Shown: positions 23,860-35,272 of the stretch, piece after piece
Numbering within the stretch: position 1 is the stretch's first letter
How the letters are laid out: each line of letters opens with the position of its first letter
Assembly: GCA_015680685.1 (NCBI GenBank)
Contig: MNCI01009594.1
Span: 376,143 to 440,142 of the forward strand
Reading direction: 5' to 3'
Origin: Gnetum montanum
Taxonomy: Eukaryota > Streptophyta > Gnetopsida > Gnetales > Gnetaceae
Length of the DNA stretch: 64,000 nucleotides
Notes under the pieces: model-generated
Seen by the model: the letters and a program-made list of their open reading frames with translations, nothing else
The model's database searches: none
What the model was told of the DNA's origin: nothing
Program-made: the position numbers and the translations under genes

Positions 23860-25485
23860 ATCCATTTTATTAAATAAAATTTTAATAAATTTATGACCTT
23901 GGTAGTTTCCAAAATTTGGAAGGATTTAAAGGTTTGTATAGGGTGTGACTTCAAGGGAACTCAATACTCTTTGTACTCTTCTACTTTCTTGGGTGCTTGA
24001 GTGTTTTCATAGACTTTTTACCATTCCATGTCATCCAATAATAGGAAGTCCAATAAATGCTTTGCATGGTTTGGTTCCCATCCAAAAAGAAAGAAAAAAT
24101 AGAAGAAAAAATAAACAAAAAATATGATGGAAATTCAAAGCACATCCCTTAGACAAATAAAAAAGCTACAAGCACTAGTTGTAGGACTAAAAATAGATGT
24201 TATCCATGCCTAAACATTCCCTCTAACTAAGGCCCTCTCTCACTTACTATTTCTCTTTTCTCATATTTATGGAATGATGGTTGTTTTTTGGGTACACTCT
24301 TATGTCTCAAGGGGGTGGATCAATCTTGGAGTTGCAATGCAAAGTCATTGAAAGAGGTTGGTTTTGGTTTGGACTAAGGATGGATCTTCTCAAGTCATTT
24401 AAAACACAAATTCACAAGGGACTTCTTATGACCTCAATTCAAAATTCCATTTCACCTTCTCTATCATCCATTTATTCTTACCATAATTCATCTTACTATC
24501 AGAGTCCATGTTCTTAATTTTTTGTCTTACTTTGATGTACTTGAATTCTTCAATAAAATCTTCTAGGTTTTGATCCTTAACATCCATTAACCATTAATCA
24601 CCTATTAGACCCATCAACTTCTTAGGGTGAGGTTATGCAAGGGAAAACAAGGCATGTGTCTACTATGGGAAGGATCCACTTGCATATCCTTTGGTTAGAT
24701 TTGTTAAGCACATTATCCTTAGGAATTCTTGTAATTAAAATCTTTTGTACACCCATATTTTGCATAAAACTATGTGCTCCTATACATATTTTATTCATTA
24801 AACACATTCTATATCAAAAGTTTCAATTTTTGAGCTTTCAAATATCCTCTTCAATGATTTTATTATATTTCTAGCTTTTCTAGAACTCCATGGATCCCAA
24901 ATTCATTAAAAAGTTTCTTCCATTTTTCAAGATATTCAAAATTCAAATTTTTGTGTCTAGGCTCCGTATGCAGGGCCCCATCAATAGAATAGACCTATAT
25001 GGGACTCCATCAACATAAGGAAAAAATAGTATATATATGCACTACACCATTTGAAAAATTTTACATTTTCTCAGAAACTCCAAGGGGGTTTTTCAAATTT
25101 TGAAAGCCCATAATCTTCTGAAGCCCATAAATTCTTAATTGTTTAATCAAATCACTTCTTTCTTTGACATTTTAGCTACTTGAGGTAACTCTTTATTGTG
25201 GGGACCACTAATGTGCCATTTTTGACAAAAATATTTTTTCCATTTTTCTAACTCCCACAATGCTTTAACTAAGAAATTAGCTATTGAACACCAAATTACA
25301 AGACTTAAACGTTTCCAACAAGCTCCAATAACATTTAAAATAAAAAGTCAATAAATAATTAATAAAATAGTCAATCTACCATTGTCCAATCTTAGCTAGA
25401 GTGTAACTAACTAACAAGAGAAGGTATTAAAAAATTTAAAGTTACACATTATATCTACTAATCCATGAATATGTTGTAACTGTAG
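23860..25485. other. E1 non-coding spacer between S1 and the 3' reading frame
   Basis: No gene is seen. 24,961-25,060 resembles part of the E1 LTR U3 (CCCCATCAAT, CCATCAACAT, then a TATA-like run) and could be a fragment of another LTR. The rest is AT-rich. Confidence 0.45.
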
Positions 25486-28247
25486 ATGACACCAAAAGGA
25501 AAGCACATGTAGGAAACGAGACCTAGAATTGGAAGTGGCCAAGAATAGGCCTAGGAAGAACTACTTGTAACCCATGGCATAGGTCTTATTAGGAAAGTGG
25601 TAGAGGCCAAATCTATTAGATAGATTCTAGAACTAGTAATAACAACAGAACACTCCCATCAAGATGATGCAATAGCACAAGAAGAAAATATTTAGGTGAC
25701 CTTGATAGAGGCTTGCCTAAATCAAATTAGATCATGACAGGTCTAGAAAATAATGCTCCAAGAGTTAAAATTTGGCCCTTTCCTAGAGAAAGAACCAAAA
25801 GAAGTATAGGACCAACTAAAGGGCTCTCTTATGTGTCCAATCATCACTTCCACTGGGAAGTGGTACATGAGATAGACATTCCTATTCTGGAATAACAAGA
25901 AAGCTAGTTCAATGGTAAAAATCAAGGGCATCTTAGTGTCCTACTTAGTGCAAGCCCTAGGGTTTCCTAAAATAGGGGTAATTCTTAATGAGATTTTAAT
26001 GCATGTATATCTCAGCATCAAGAAGGAGAAGGTGCAATGGTGCAATGGCATCAACTGCAAGGAGTTTGGCATGCTCACACCAACAGAGAGAATCTACTAT
26101 AAGATTACATCCTTTCACCACAATCCCATGGTGATGCCAAGCAAAATTACCACCTTCACTACCTAAGCATGCACCACTCTAAGTGGGAGATTCCCCATTA
26201 ACCTTCCATAGCTAATCTATCTAAAAATGAAAATGCAGTGTAAAGAAAGTGAATGTGGAAGGAAGGCACTCCCCTTTTCATGCCTCATCAAGAAATTTTG
26301 TTGAAGGGAAGGAATAGTTTGTTACACCAATAATGTTCTCAGGCATGTTTTGACCACCAAATAGGTGGAAATGATGAAAGAGAGGATGCCTACAATGACT
26401 ATCCAAGAAGAGGAGCAACAACCACCACATCCACCTACCACTTAAACAATTGTGCTATACATCACTACAACTTCACAACAGTTGCAAAAATACCAAGAAT
26501 GGCTCTTGAGTGAACAAGAGTAATGAGCAAGCATGAGTGGTAGGGAAAAATTTGTGTATAGACCAATAATTAGTCACTTAAATGAGGTGGCTAGAACAAT
26601 GAGCTTGATTCGTGGAGGTGGATCTATTTTCTTAGCCCAAAGACCATAGTTTCCCATAATGTAGAATCCAAGCATCATAGAGGTCACAGTATCTCTTGCA
26701 GAATAATAGTCACTCCAAAAAATATCTAGGAATGCTATAACCCTCTTGATGCACTTGGAGAAGGGTGATAGAGCAACAATATTGGTGAATCATTACCAAG
26801 GATAGGAGACTATGGCAGAAGTGGTTGCTGACCGTATTATTGAAATGCTTAACGCACCTGTGACATCAATACCAGATGTCACTATACTCAAGGATGTGAA
26901 GATGTCTATAGGAACAAAAAGTAATAGAATAAATACAACATAGCATGAAGAACTACTAAACTAACTAGTGGAAAGCAAGTAACAACTTCTAGAAGTCTTT
27001 GACATTCGAGATAATATTACTGTAACCCAGTTAAAGCTACTAGAGGTAAGGGGCAAGAATATCATCTTGGAGAGGCAACTCGAAATAGCTAGAGATCTAA
27101 AATTTTCAACCCTACATTCCTCAACCTAGCATGGATAAGAGATCAAGCTATGGAATAGCTTCATGCTAAACTAAAAGGACTTGAGGATGTAATGGAGATG
27201 GTGGTGTTCTATCGATCCATGGTAGAGGCCACACAACATAAGATTCAGAAGGCCTTGGATTAGACTTGCTAGAAGAATGTATAGTTAACCATAGAGAATC
27301 ATTGCCTACAAAATGTTGTTGAGTGAAAGTAACAATTAAGTGATTTCATCCATTAAAAATAGTAGAAACTCACTAGAGAAAACATAGAACTGAGGAGATT
27401 GGTAGTAGAAAATAAAAATCTCTCCATGGAGGAGGTCCATAACCTTCACCCAAAAATTGCAATCAAGGTAGTTTCCTAGATATCTGAGGCTCTCAAATTT
27501 GAGAGAGTTGAGGACCATTACAAAGAATATGTTAGTCTAAGAAACGAATTAAATGAAAAACTCATCTAGTTGGTAACGGTGAAAGTAAATGGAACTATCC
27601 AACAAATTTAGCAAGGAAAAGAAGTTTGGAAACCCATCATTGATGGGATGGATGCCTATAACAAAGTAAAAATATACATGAAGGAGATCCAAATTGAGAA
27701 GATGATGAAATACATGGAGCTCACCAATCATCATTATGCAAATCTAACCATGTTGACTATTGGAGGGTTATGGTTATAACTCTAGAAATAGATGGCCAAC
27801 TTGTATTTGTTGTATGAGGATGAGTTCAAGCATAACAAAGACATCAAGAAAAATACTGTGGTGGAAAATGTTGAACTTGAAGTTCACAAGGCATGATTCC
27901 CTAATCAACAATCAACTACCAAGAACTTGGCCATGAGGATGAATGACTATTAGTAGTTGTAAAATGTAGTTAGAGTGTTCAATATTGAATGCAAACAATT
28001 TGTTATATAGTTTATCAATGTAAAGAAGATGTTCTCAGTAATGCCCTATCTGTGGGATGTCCCAATTATAGCCCATAGTGATGATGTCATGTGCACTGTG
28101 AATGATCCCAAGAGTAAGGAGGAGAATATGAAGGCATTACTAGATGCCTTTCACCTTTGACTAGAGGTTGTAGCTATAGTAGGATAACCACAACTGCCTC
28201 AACTACTGCATCTGCTTGAAGGTGGTGAAGGTCCTTTAAAACCTTAG
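25486..28247 (+). pseudogene. E1 extra 3' reading frame, Transposase_32-like with coiled-coil part (decayed)
   Basis: From ATG 25,486 (MTPKGKH) one frame can be followed for over 700 bases with TAG-dominated stops. The central part GILVSYLVQALGFPKIGVIL and the block KALPFSCLIKKFC resemble, by memory and weakly, the domain called Transposase_32 or putative plant transposon protein that occurs in Athila- and Ogre-type elements. From about 26,500 the sequence is charged and helix-prone (LEVRGKNIILERQLEIARDL; EVHNLHPKIAIK; MKEIQIEKMMKYMEL), suggesting a long coiled coil. It sits in the env-like position between pol and the 3' LTR. A function in the element is unknown. It should not be called env: no signal peptide or membrane segment is evident. 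Confidence 0.5.
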
Positions 28248-28506
28248 GATCCTTCATTTCATGGGATTTTTTAATCTTCTCCATTACCTTCATGTTACAA
28301 TAGGATGTGCTATCCAATTTTTATGTATTCATGTCATGGTGTTCAATTTTATGTCATGAACACCACAATTTTTTATAATTTGTTGATTTAGGCACTCAAT
28401 TTTGTCAACATAGTTTGTTCTATTAATAGTTAGTTAATAATCCCATAACTTCTTTATTATGTAAAGGAATGAATAAACAAGTTTTCATTTACTCATAGGA
28501 ATATGA

Positions 28507-29421
28507 TGACCATCAAAGTGTTACATCAATGGATCCCTATCGACATGGCCTCACTTATATGGTGTTGCCCTATCGACCTAGCATTTGCTACATCTATGAG
28601 GCCCCATCAATGTAGTCCTATAGCAAAACCTATAAATACAAGTTCCCAGCCATGTTTATCCAATCATTGAAGTCATATAAGTAGTAGAGCTCTTGTAGTT
28701 TTTCTATTTGAAACTTAGTATATTTCTTAGAGTGCCCGTAGCAGGAGTCAGAAAGTGTATGGATCTTTATTCAAGCAGTGTTGTAACTAAACCACACCAG
28801 CGAGTACGACAATAAAGACAAGCCTTTTGATCAAACCTTGTAGCACATAGAATAAATTAATGATTCATTTATGAATTTATTATTTTCATTAATTATTCTA
28901 TTAATTATGCTAAATTAGAATTTGAGCAATTAGTTAATTTTTTAAGTTAAATACTTTAAATACATAAGTATGACCGCTTTGAGTGTAAACATGTATTTAC
29001 TTGCTAATCCCAATAGCATTATTTCTTAGTGCACCTAGTAGCATAGCACTTTGTAATCCAGCAATGGATACATGAGTTCTATATGTGCATGGAAAGTGGG
29101 ATCAGATGCTTATGTTAGGACTAGTTAGAGAGTAGTTAGTTTATTAAACTAAATTAGTTGTTAAATTACTTCATCTCTCTACTTTAAGCACCAAATAACA
29201 TAAAATATAAAACAATAAAAATCATATGCCTTGATTACAATTGACCATACCATATGCATCACAAGTCTAATTGGGAAAACAATAAATGACCATTAAGTCA
29301 AGATTCACTTCCTAGAAGATTACCCTACTAGAAACTATAGAGCCTATGGAATTTGACCAGATTACACATGAATTCTCCATGATTCATATGGTTGGGTGTA
29401 GGGGTGCCTCACTACTCATCA
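28507..29421 (+). repeat. E1 3' LTR
   Basis: Direct partner of 13,778-14,751. It starts TGACCATCAAAG and ends CTCATCA, followed by ACTAC. It is about 60 bp shorter than the 5' LTR, partly because the 5' copy has a small duplicated stretch near its end (the AATTTGACTAGATT block occurs twice there). Confidence 0.85.
28631..28638 (+). promoter_or_regulatory. TATA box of E1 3' LTR
   Basis: TATAAATA, matching position 13,929 of the 5' LTR. Confidence 0.55.
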
Positions 29422-29936
29422 ACTACAAAAATTCATGGCATGATGCAGCCATGAAACAATGTGTGTACATGTTGTTTGTAATGGGTATAGGCATAGAGGA
29501 TGCCTTCTACTTGTTTGAGGAATCATTCATAGCTTTTGATTATCATGTTCCCTAGATTACTAGTACTTCTAGAGCAACTACTACTGCTAAATTTTCTTAT
29601 GATACACCCAACTATATAGATGAATGGATTTAGGAGATGTTAACTAGGCTAATATGAGTGCAGAATAGATTCTTTGCAAGCTTGAAGTAGGTCTTCAAAT
29701 GTTCACCCTTAAAGACATTGCTCTTGATTCTCTTGAGCTTTGAAAAAGAAATAATTTGATTTATTTTTTTATAGCTTATATTTATTTATGCTTAGTTATG
29801 TCTATAATTTATCATGGTTACTAATAACAGGAGTTTTTTTGTTGCTAGTTATAGGCTTCTAGTGGCGTTGGTGATGTTGATGGCCCTCGTACTAGCAATG
29901 ATGCTCCTCCTCCACCTATGGCCTAGAACTATTATT
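29422..29936 (+). pseudogene. G2, 3' part: continuation after E1
   Basis: Immediately after the E1 3' LTR the translation resumes in the G family. AAMKQCVYMLFVMGIGIED aligns with G1 DSIKRCKLELFMKGIQVGD. ITSTSRATTTAKF aligns with VSTTSRKMTIGTF. LEVGLQMFTLKDIALDSLEL aligns with LEVGLQNLPLEVV. The last exon, 29,855-29,936, follows acceptor GCTAGTTATAG, encodes a Gly/Asp/Pro-rich tail and ends in TAG, like G1 11,309-11,359. Together with 11,835-13,777 it forms one gene copy split by E1. Confidence 0.7.
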
Positions 29937-30392
29937 TAATTTATTTCATGTTATTATTGTTGGATATTGATGTTATTTATCTATTTTACCCCATTGGACT
30001 ATTTATTATTCTTTTATAGGCTCATGTCATTTGCTGCATAGTGTAACTAGGTATGGCTAATGAACATTATGTATCTATATATTTTTTATTTGTTACATGA
30101 TGTGACCATGACTACTATTGGTCTTAACATTGACTGTTATGAGTTATTATTTTAAGGTCTATATTGTCTTTTTAGTCTTTATGTTATAAACATATTTTTT
30201 AGATATTTATGTATTTTTTACTTTTTATGGAAATTTATGATTTTATATAAACATAAAGGGAATAGGGATGAAATTATAAACTAGTCATGAAAATAAATTT
30301 CATAAATATAATGAAAAATGTAAAAGTTGAAGGAAGGCTACTAACTAAAGGTTACATCATAGGATACAAGGTTAAGAAAGTAGGTAGATTGT
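29937..30392. other. G2 3' flank and broken end of T1
   Basis: AT-rich sequence resembling the G1 3' flank up to about 30,230, then non-coding DNA leading to the gag-pro stop of T1 on the opposite strand. The T1 pol and LTR expected to the left are absent, so T1 ends at an unmarked break here. Confidence 0.4.
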
Positions 30393-32644
30393 TCAATCGT
30401 GCAATTTCTTTCTAATTTTTGAGAGATTGCTTCTATACTTCTCATTCCCTTCACTTATCATGCTAAATGGGAGTTTATCCCATGATTAATTTGTGGCCCT
30501 TGCATTATGTGTCTTAACTTGATCAATTTCTTTGCATTTTTTAGTTATGTTTTACATTATAGAAGCTTCTTCTTGAAACTTCACCTCAGATCCTTGTTCT
30601 ACAACAACATTATTAATAGGCAAGGGAGCTATGTAATCCCCATAGGAAATAATATTGTCTCCCTCATAAGGAAGATGAATTTCTTGATGAATTAGATAAC
30701 AAAAAACTCATGGTCTAGCTAACTAGGATCTTTCCAAAATTAGATTGAATCTTGTTATCTCTTCCATCACAAGGAAATCAACTAATGTCGGGAAATATTC
30801 TCTAGCTATGAAATCCAACAAAATTAACCCTCTCACCTTTACATGTGACCCATTAAATGATTTAAGCATTAAGGTGGAGGTGCTTTGAATGTGTTCAGAG
30901 AAACTAGAATGTTCTACAATAGGGAAGGGGATAACATTAGTAGCTACTTCATCATCTACATGTACCTAATGTCCCTTGTACTAGCCAACTCTTATCATTA
31001 TAAATAAGGAAGCTCTTCACACCTCACCACTTTGTGAGTTGATCTTTCTCTCATCATCCCAAAATGTTAAATTAGTTAACTTCTTTTCTTCCTTAGGTGA
31101 GGGCGGCACTGTTACTATGTCTATAGATTCTTAGTTGGCCAAGATATCTTCACTGATATAAATAAATATTAACATATAAACTAAGGCTTCAAGCTAGGCA
31201 CAAGAGGTCATAACTAAGTTGTATAAACTTCGTAAGGTGTTCTTCTATTTAAGTGAGAGCTTAACCTTCTCCATTGTAATGAGAAAGTATTTGTCATTGT
31301 TCATTACTTCTTCATTCTTATTACCTTTGACTTCATTCATCCTACCTAAGATTTTCACCTCATGTTTGGGAATTTTTGGTTTAAGCTCCTTTTCCTTTTT
31401 TTATTATTTATCATCCCCTTTAGGTAGGCTAGTTGAGGTAGCTTGAGCATTAGAGATCATAGGCACAACTAAAATGAGATTGAGCTTTGGAAAATATACC
31501 TTTTTCCACACCTTTGATTTCACATTGTCCTTAGATTTTGGCCTAGGAGCTAGCATCTTACATTATTTTGTTGGTGACTTCTTGTTATACGATTATGAAG
31601 GAGTTGAGTCATTGGCCACTATTGGAGGACATTGGTCATCTTGAGTTGTGGGCTTAATAGTGGTAGGAGGGGACACTATAATAAAAAATGGTTTTTTGAA
31701 AGGCACTAGTGATGATACCCTTATGAGAAAAGGAGTCCTTGAACATGATGAAGTTGAAGCCCTTTCATCATGAGGAAGCACCTGAATCATAAATGACTCT
31801 CAAGAAGTTTTAGGATTGTTTCTAACATTGAATGTTGCTATTGTATAGGGATCATTCTTAGCATTTAAGGAATCCTTGTATACTTGCATTTTTTAGTTCT
31901 AGGGCCTAACTAGGTTGCAAACATCTAACTCTAACTCTCCATTTTCTATTATCTTTTGCATGTCATCCTTTAAGGCCAACTAGAAATTAGTGTCATGACT
32001 AGGCAATTGATGATAGTAGTAGACTTAGTTTAGTTTGAAATATCTTGGCATTGGTGGATCATTTTTGGTTGCTACAATGCGATCCATGGTAATCTCACAT
32101 AGATAGTCATGCCTCTTGAGGATAATTTTAGTCATTTATTTATACTAGATATAACCACTTTTGAGAAACTAGTCAAGGAGCTTAGACAGTTTCAAGGGCG
32201 AGTTTGTATATTTTGACCAATACGTCCTTTTGAAGTTAGGCCTAGTTTTCTTAGATTTAGAGGCCCCAAACATAGAAGTTTTAGTGGTGGTGGTAGGAGA
32301 CTTTTCTTGATTTATTTTTGGCCCCTATGTCATTTTGGTCTCTTTAAACATAGTGACTATGGCTACGTGGTTTTTCTTCCTTTTATTTCTATTCTATTGT
32401 GTATATTGATTGTTATATGCCACATAGGGAAGGCTATGGCTAGCTTCAACAACATCCTCTATGTTCTTCTTTTATAATAAAGCTTGACAAAGAAACCATG
32501 GGTCTAAGTAATAGAGTTTAGACTTCATGAAGTCATTAATTATCCCCTTGAATATGGCCAGAAGATGTGTCTCAACTATGGGTTCAAGAATCTCATTGAG
32601 AAGATCATTATATCATTGTATGAACTTCTACATAGGTTCAATGG
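30393..32644 (-). pseudogene. T1 gag-pro, main part (Tat-type, minus strand)
   Basis: On the minus strand from 32,644 down: the capsid end (LLNEILEPIVETHLLAIFKG, then INDFMKSKLYYLDP), which matches T2 and T3 gag; a degraded knuckle region YYYHQLPSHDT (near 32,020); a Ser/Pro-rich linker; then the protease with VDDEVATNVIPF (near 30,935-30,965) and FNLILERS (near 30,735). It ends IRKKLHD-stop at 30,393. T2 ends VRRQPHE-stop and T3 ends VRKQLYD-stop at the same place, so the end is natural. Gag builds the particle and protease matures it. The reading frame has many stops and is split by T2 insertion at 32,644/32,645. Confidence 0.8.
32640..32644. repeat. Target-site duplication of T2, left copy
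   Basis: AATGG immediately before the 5' LTR. The identical AATGG follows the 3' LTR at 42,206-42,210. Confidence 0.9.
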
Positions 32645-33257
32645 TGAAAACACCACAAAATTTTGGCCTAGAACTTTTAGACAAGAATCAAGCTAAGTCA
32701 TGCTGCTGCCCAACATGAGTATAGCATGACCAAACTTGAGAGCCTCCAAAATGACATGAAATGACATACAATGGAGCAAGAAAGGTTCCCCTGGGGCCCA
32801 CAAGTGACTACACCAACTTTTGGCATCCAGAATCAAAATTTTCGGGCTCAAAATGCTTGGTTTTGGCTAAGTATAATTTGGCTACATTTTCAGATGTTGT
32901 TCAGCGTAAGGCTCAACGTCACCAACTTTTGGAGCCTGAAAAATGAGTTAAAACAGGCCAAAATTGAGCAAAAGGACCTCCCATAACCTTCACCAAGGTC
33001 CCCATTAGGTCCCAACCTCTAGAAAATCAAGATTTGGACCTCAAATATGTCATTTTAACTTGGTGACGGTGGGGTTACTTTTCAGACGCTGCACAGCGTA
33101 AGGCTCAGCATCACCAACCAAAACAGGGCCAAAAAAGCCTCTGAATGAGGTCAAACTTGACAAGAAAAACCCTTTGGACCTTAGGCATACAGATCCACTT
33201 TGAAAATGGATCTCATAGGTCAAAAATGGGCTCAAAATGCATCGTAAAAATTGAATA

Positions 33258-33329
33258 GTGATCACGCTGACACCCTGGGACAGTGGTCACGCTGACACCC
33301 TGGACAGTGATCACACTGACACCTTGGAC
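33258..33329 (+). repeat. 24-bp minisatellite in T2 5' LTR
   Basis: Three copies of a unit beginning GTGATCACGCTGACACCCTG. The 3' LTR has only about two at the equivalent place (near 41,233-41,280). Confidence 0.75.
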
Positions 33330-33609
33330 GCTAGACGCCAGACACTAACATTGGAATAGGTTGTGCCCACATTAGAGCTAGATCCATGCATGCTAGAGGC
33401 CTTGGCAAAGCAAAAACAACATAGATCTGCAAATCCAGAGGCCAGACATCCAAATCCACTCTTGTACTTTAACATTCTTTGTACATTTTGCATTTTTCAA
33501 CATATCAAGCTCTTACGTTGTGGATTACACACATCAGCGTAAGAGATCTAGGTCACGCTGCATGCTATACATTGAAATGTTTCATGCATCCAGTCAACGC
33601 ACACACCTG

Positions 33610-34275
33610 TCACCCGATCTGAAGTTTTCTCACCCTGCAGCCATTGATCTTCTCCCAGATCTAAATCTCATGGCTAAAATCCTATAAATCTCCTATTTTT
33701 CCACTAGATCAAGGTGGGGGAAAAAATTTGAATCTAACACACATAAGAAATCTGGACATTAATCTCATATGCTAGACTTGATATAGACTTGGATGTCATA
33801 AACCTGCAATCCAAAACCTGCATCTTCCTAGTATCTGTTCTCATCCATCAGGGCTAAATGTCCACCTTGCAACCACTCCACAACTGCGTTCTGACCGATG
33901 CAAATTTTAATCATTTATCAATACAAATATTTTGCATTATTGTCACCCGATCTGATGTTTGCTCACCCCACAGCCACTAATCTTCTCCCAAATCCGAATC
34001 TCGCATCTAATATCCTATAAATCTCCTGTTTTTCCACTAGATCAAGGTGGGGGAAAAATCTGAATCTAACACACATAAGAAATCTGGGCATCAATCTCAT
34101 ATGCTAGACTTGATATAGAATTGGACGCTGTACACCTGAAATCCAAAACTTGCATCTTCCCAGTATCTGTTCTCATCCATCGGGGCTAAACATCTGCCTT
34201 GCGACCACTCCGCAACTACATTCTGACTGATGCACATTTTAATCATTTATGAATATAAATAGTTTGCATTATTTC
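33610..34275 (+). repeat. 333-bp tandem duplication including the TATA region of T2 5' LTR
   Basis: TCACCCGATCTGA starts at 33,610 and again at 33,943. Each unit carries CCTATAAATCTCCT (TATA at about 33,683 and 34,016) and the following purine-rich stretch. The 3' LTR has a single copy (TATA near 41,633). Confidence 0.9.
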
Positions 34276-34594
34276 CTAGATTCATGCAGTTTACATTATT
34301 ATTCCTATTCACATTTTTTGGTATTTTCATTATTTTTCATTTTAACAGTTTACATTCATTTTCATTCGTTTATGTTTAGTTTTGCATTTGTTTACGTATA
34401 ACCCAATGCATCACAATTGCATACATTTGGGGAAGTCCTCATTTGATCTGCATGTAGACCATTCAAGGCACTCTGCCTTCGCTGATTTCTAGCTTGCCCT
34501 TAGGCAAAGGCAAGGTCTTACTGTTTCATCTGTAGATCTCTCGATGTCTATTCATTCCATCCTCTCACCGATGATTTTGAATGGTACAGTAAAA

Positions 34595-34621
34595 TGACGC
34601 TAGAAGGAGAGCTGAACTTGT
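34595..34621 (+). promoter_or_regulatory. T2 primer-binding site
   Basis: TGACGCTAGAAGGAG, six bases after the LTR end. It is related to the sites of T3 (45,232) and T4 (63,980), consensus TGGYGCTAGAAGGAGG. The tRNA is not identified. Confidence 0.65.
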
Positions 34622-34689
34622 TTTCTGTTTAATCAAAACGTTGATCACGTTACTTGTTCAAATGCTACCAAAACCAAGTGCTAAAACCA

Positions 34690-35084
34690 CGCTGCAGTTG
34701 CTCAGGCTACAGTTTGCTCACACTGCAGTTTACTCATGCTACAGTTTTACACTTAGAAATTTTTTGCTCACACTACAGTTTTACCCTTAGAAAATTTTTT
34801 GCTCATGCTGCAGTTTTACACTTTAAAAATTTTTTGCTCACTCTACAGTTTTACAATTTAGAAATTTTTTGCTCATGCTGCAGTTTTACACATAGAAAAT
34901 TTTTTGCTCACACTACAGTTTGTTCATGCTGCAGTTTACTCATGCTGCAGTTTTTTCATGCTGTAGTTTTCTCACACTGTCATTTTCTCACGCTGTCATT
35001 TTCTCACACTATTGTTTGCTCATGCTAAAGTTTGCTCATGTTGTAGTTTTCTCACGTTGTAGTTTGCTCATGCTGCAGTTTTAC
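34690..35084 (+). repeat. Two-level minisatellite in T2 leader
   Basis: About five copies of a 35-36-bp unit (GCTCACACTACAGTTTTAC plus a TTAGAAAATTTTTT tail) pass into about ten copies of a 16-bp unit (TTTGCTCATGCTGCAG and variants). The unit core is shared between the two levels. An ORF runs through it only because the repeat lacks stops. Confidence 0.85.
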
Positions 35085-35272
35085 ACTTAGAAAATTTTTT
35101 CCACATGCTACCAGGTTCTTACGTTGGATACTTAGAAATTTTTTTGCACATGTTGCATAGTGGTCACGCTGCATACTCATCCCTAACCATATGCTACACA
35201 CACTGCACACTTAGCCCGAAACACACTCGAGACTTATTAGCTTGCCCATACGCTGCCCCATTGCACATCACC

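Larger units (their letters stand above)
13778..29421 (+). mobile_element. E1: Athila-like Ty3/Gypsy retrotransposon, 15.6 kb
   Basis: Two diverged LTRs (974 and 915 bp) in direct orientation, starting TGA and ending CTCATCA, are flanked by a near-match 5-bp duplication. Internal order is primer site, gag, protease, RT, RNase H, integrase, long non-coding part, extra reading frame, 3' LTR. Integrase is last in pol, which fixes Ty3/Gypsy. The RT motif form (VFTDDSSTYG, from an F-x-D-D-F-x-x-Y-G ancestor), the WGINFMG integrase block and the extra 3' frame suggest Athila. No second RNase H was seen, which argues against Tat. All frames are dead. It carries a later solo LTR (S1). It lies inside an exon of G2. 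Confidence 0.85.
32645..34588 (+). repeat. T2 5' LTR
   Basis: Aligns with 40,606-42,205 throughout. It is 344 bp longer, mostly explained by a 333-bp internal tandem duplication (33,610-34,275). Confidence 0.9.

Noticed and set aside
25486-28247. E1 3' frame as a retroviral env
   Set aside because: It is in the env position, but no signal peptide, transmembrane helix or cleavage site can be seen.
34654-35028. 124-codon ORF on the + strand
   Set aside because: It is a translation of the T2 leader minisatellite and has no domain of its own.
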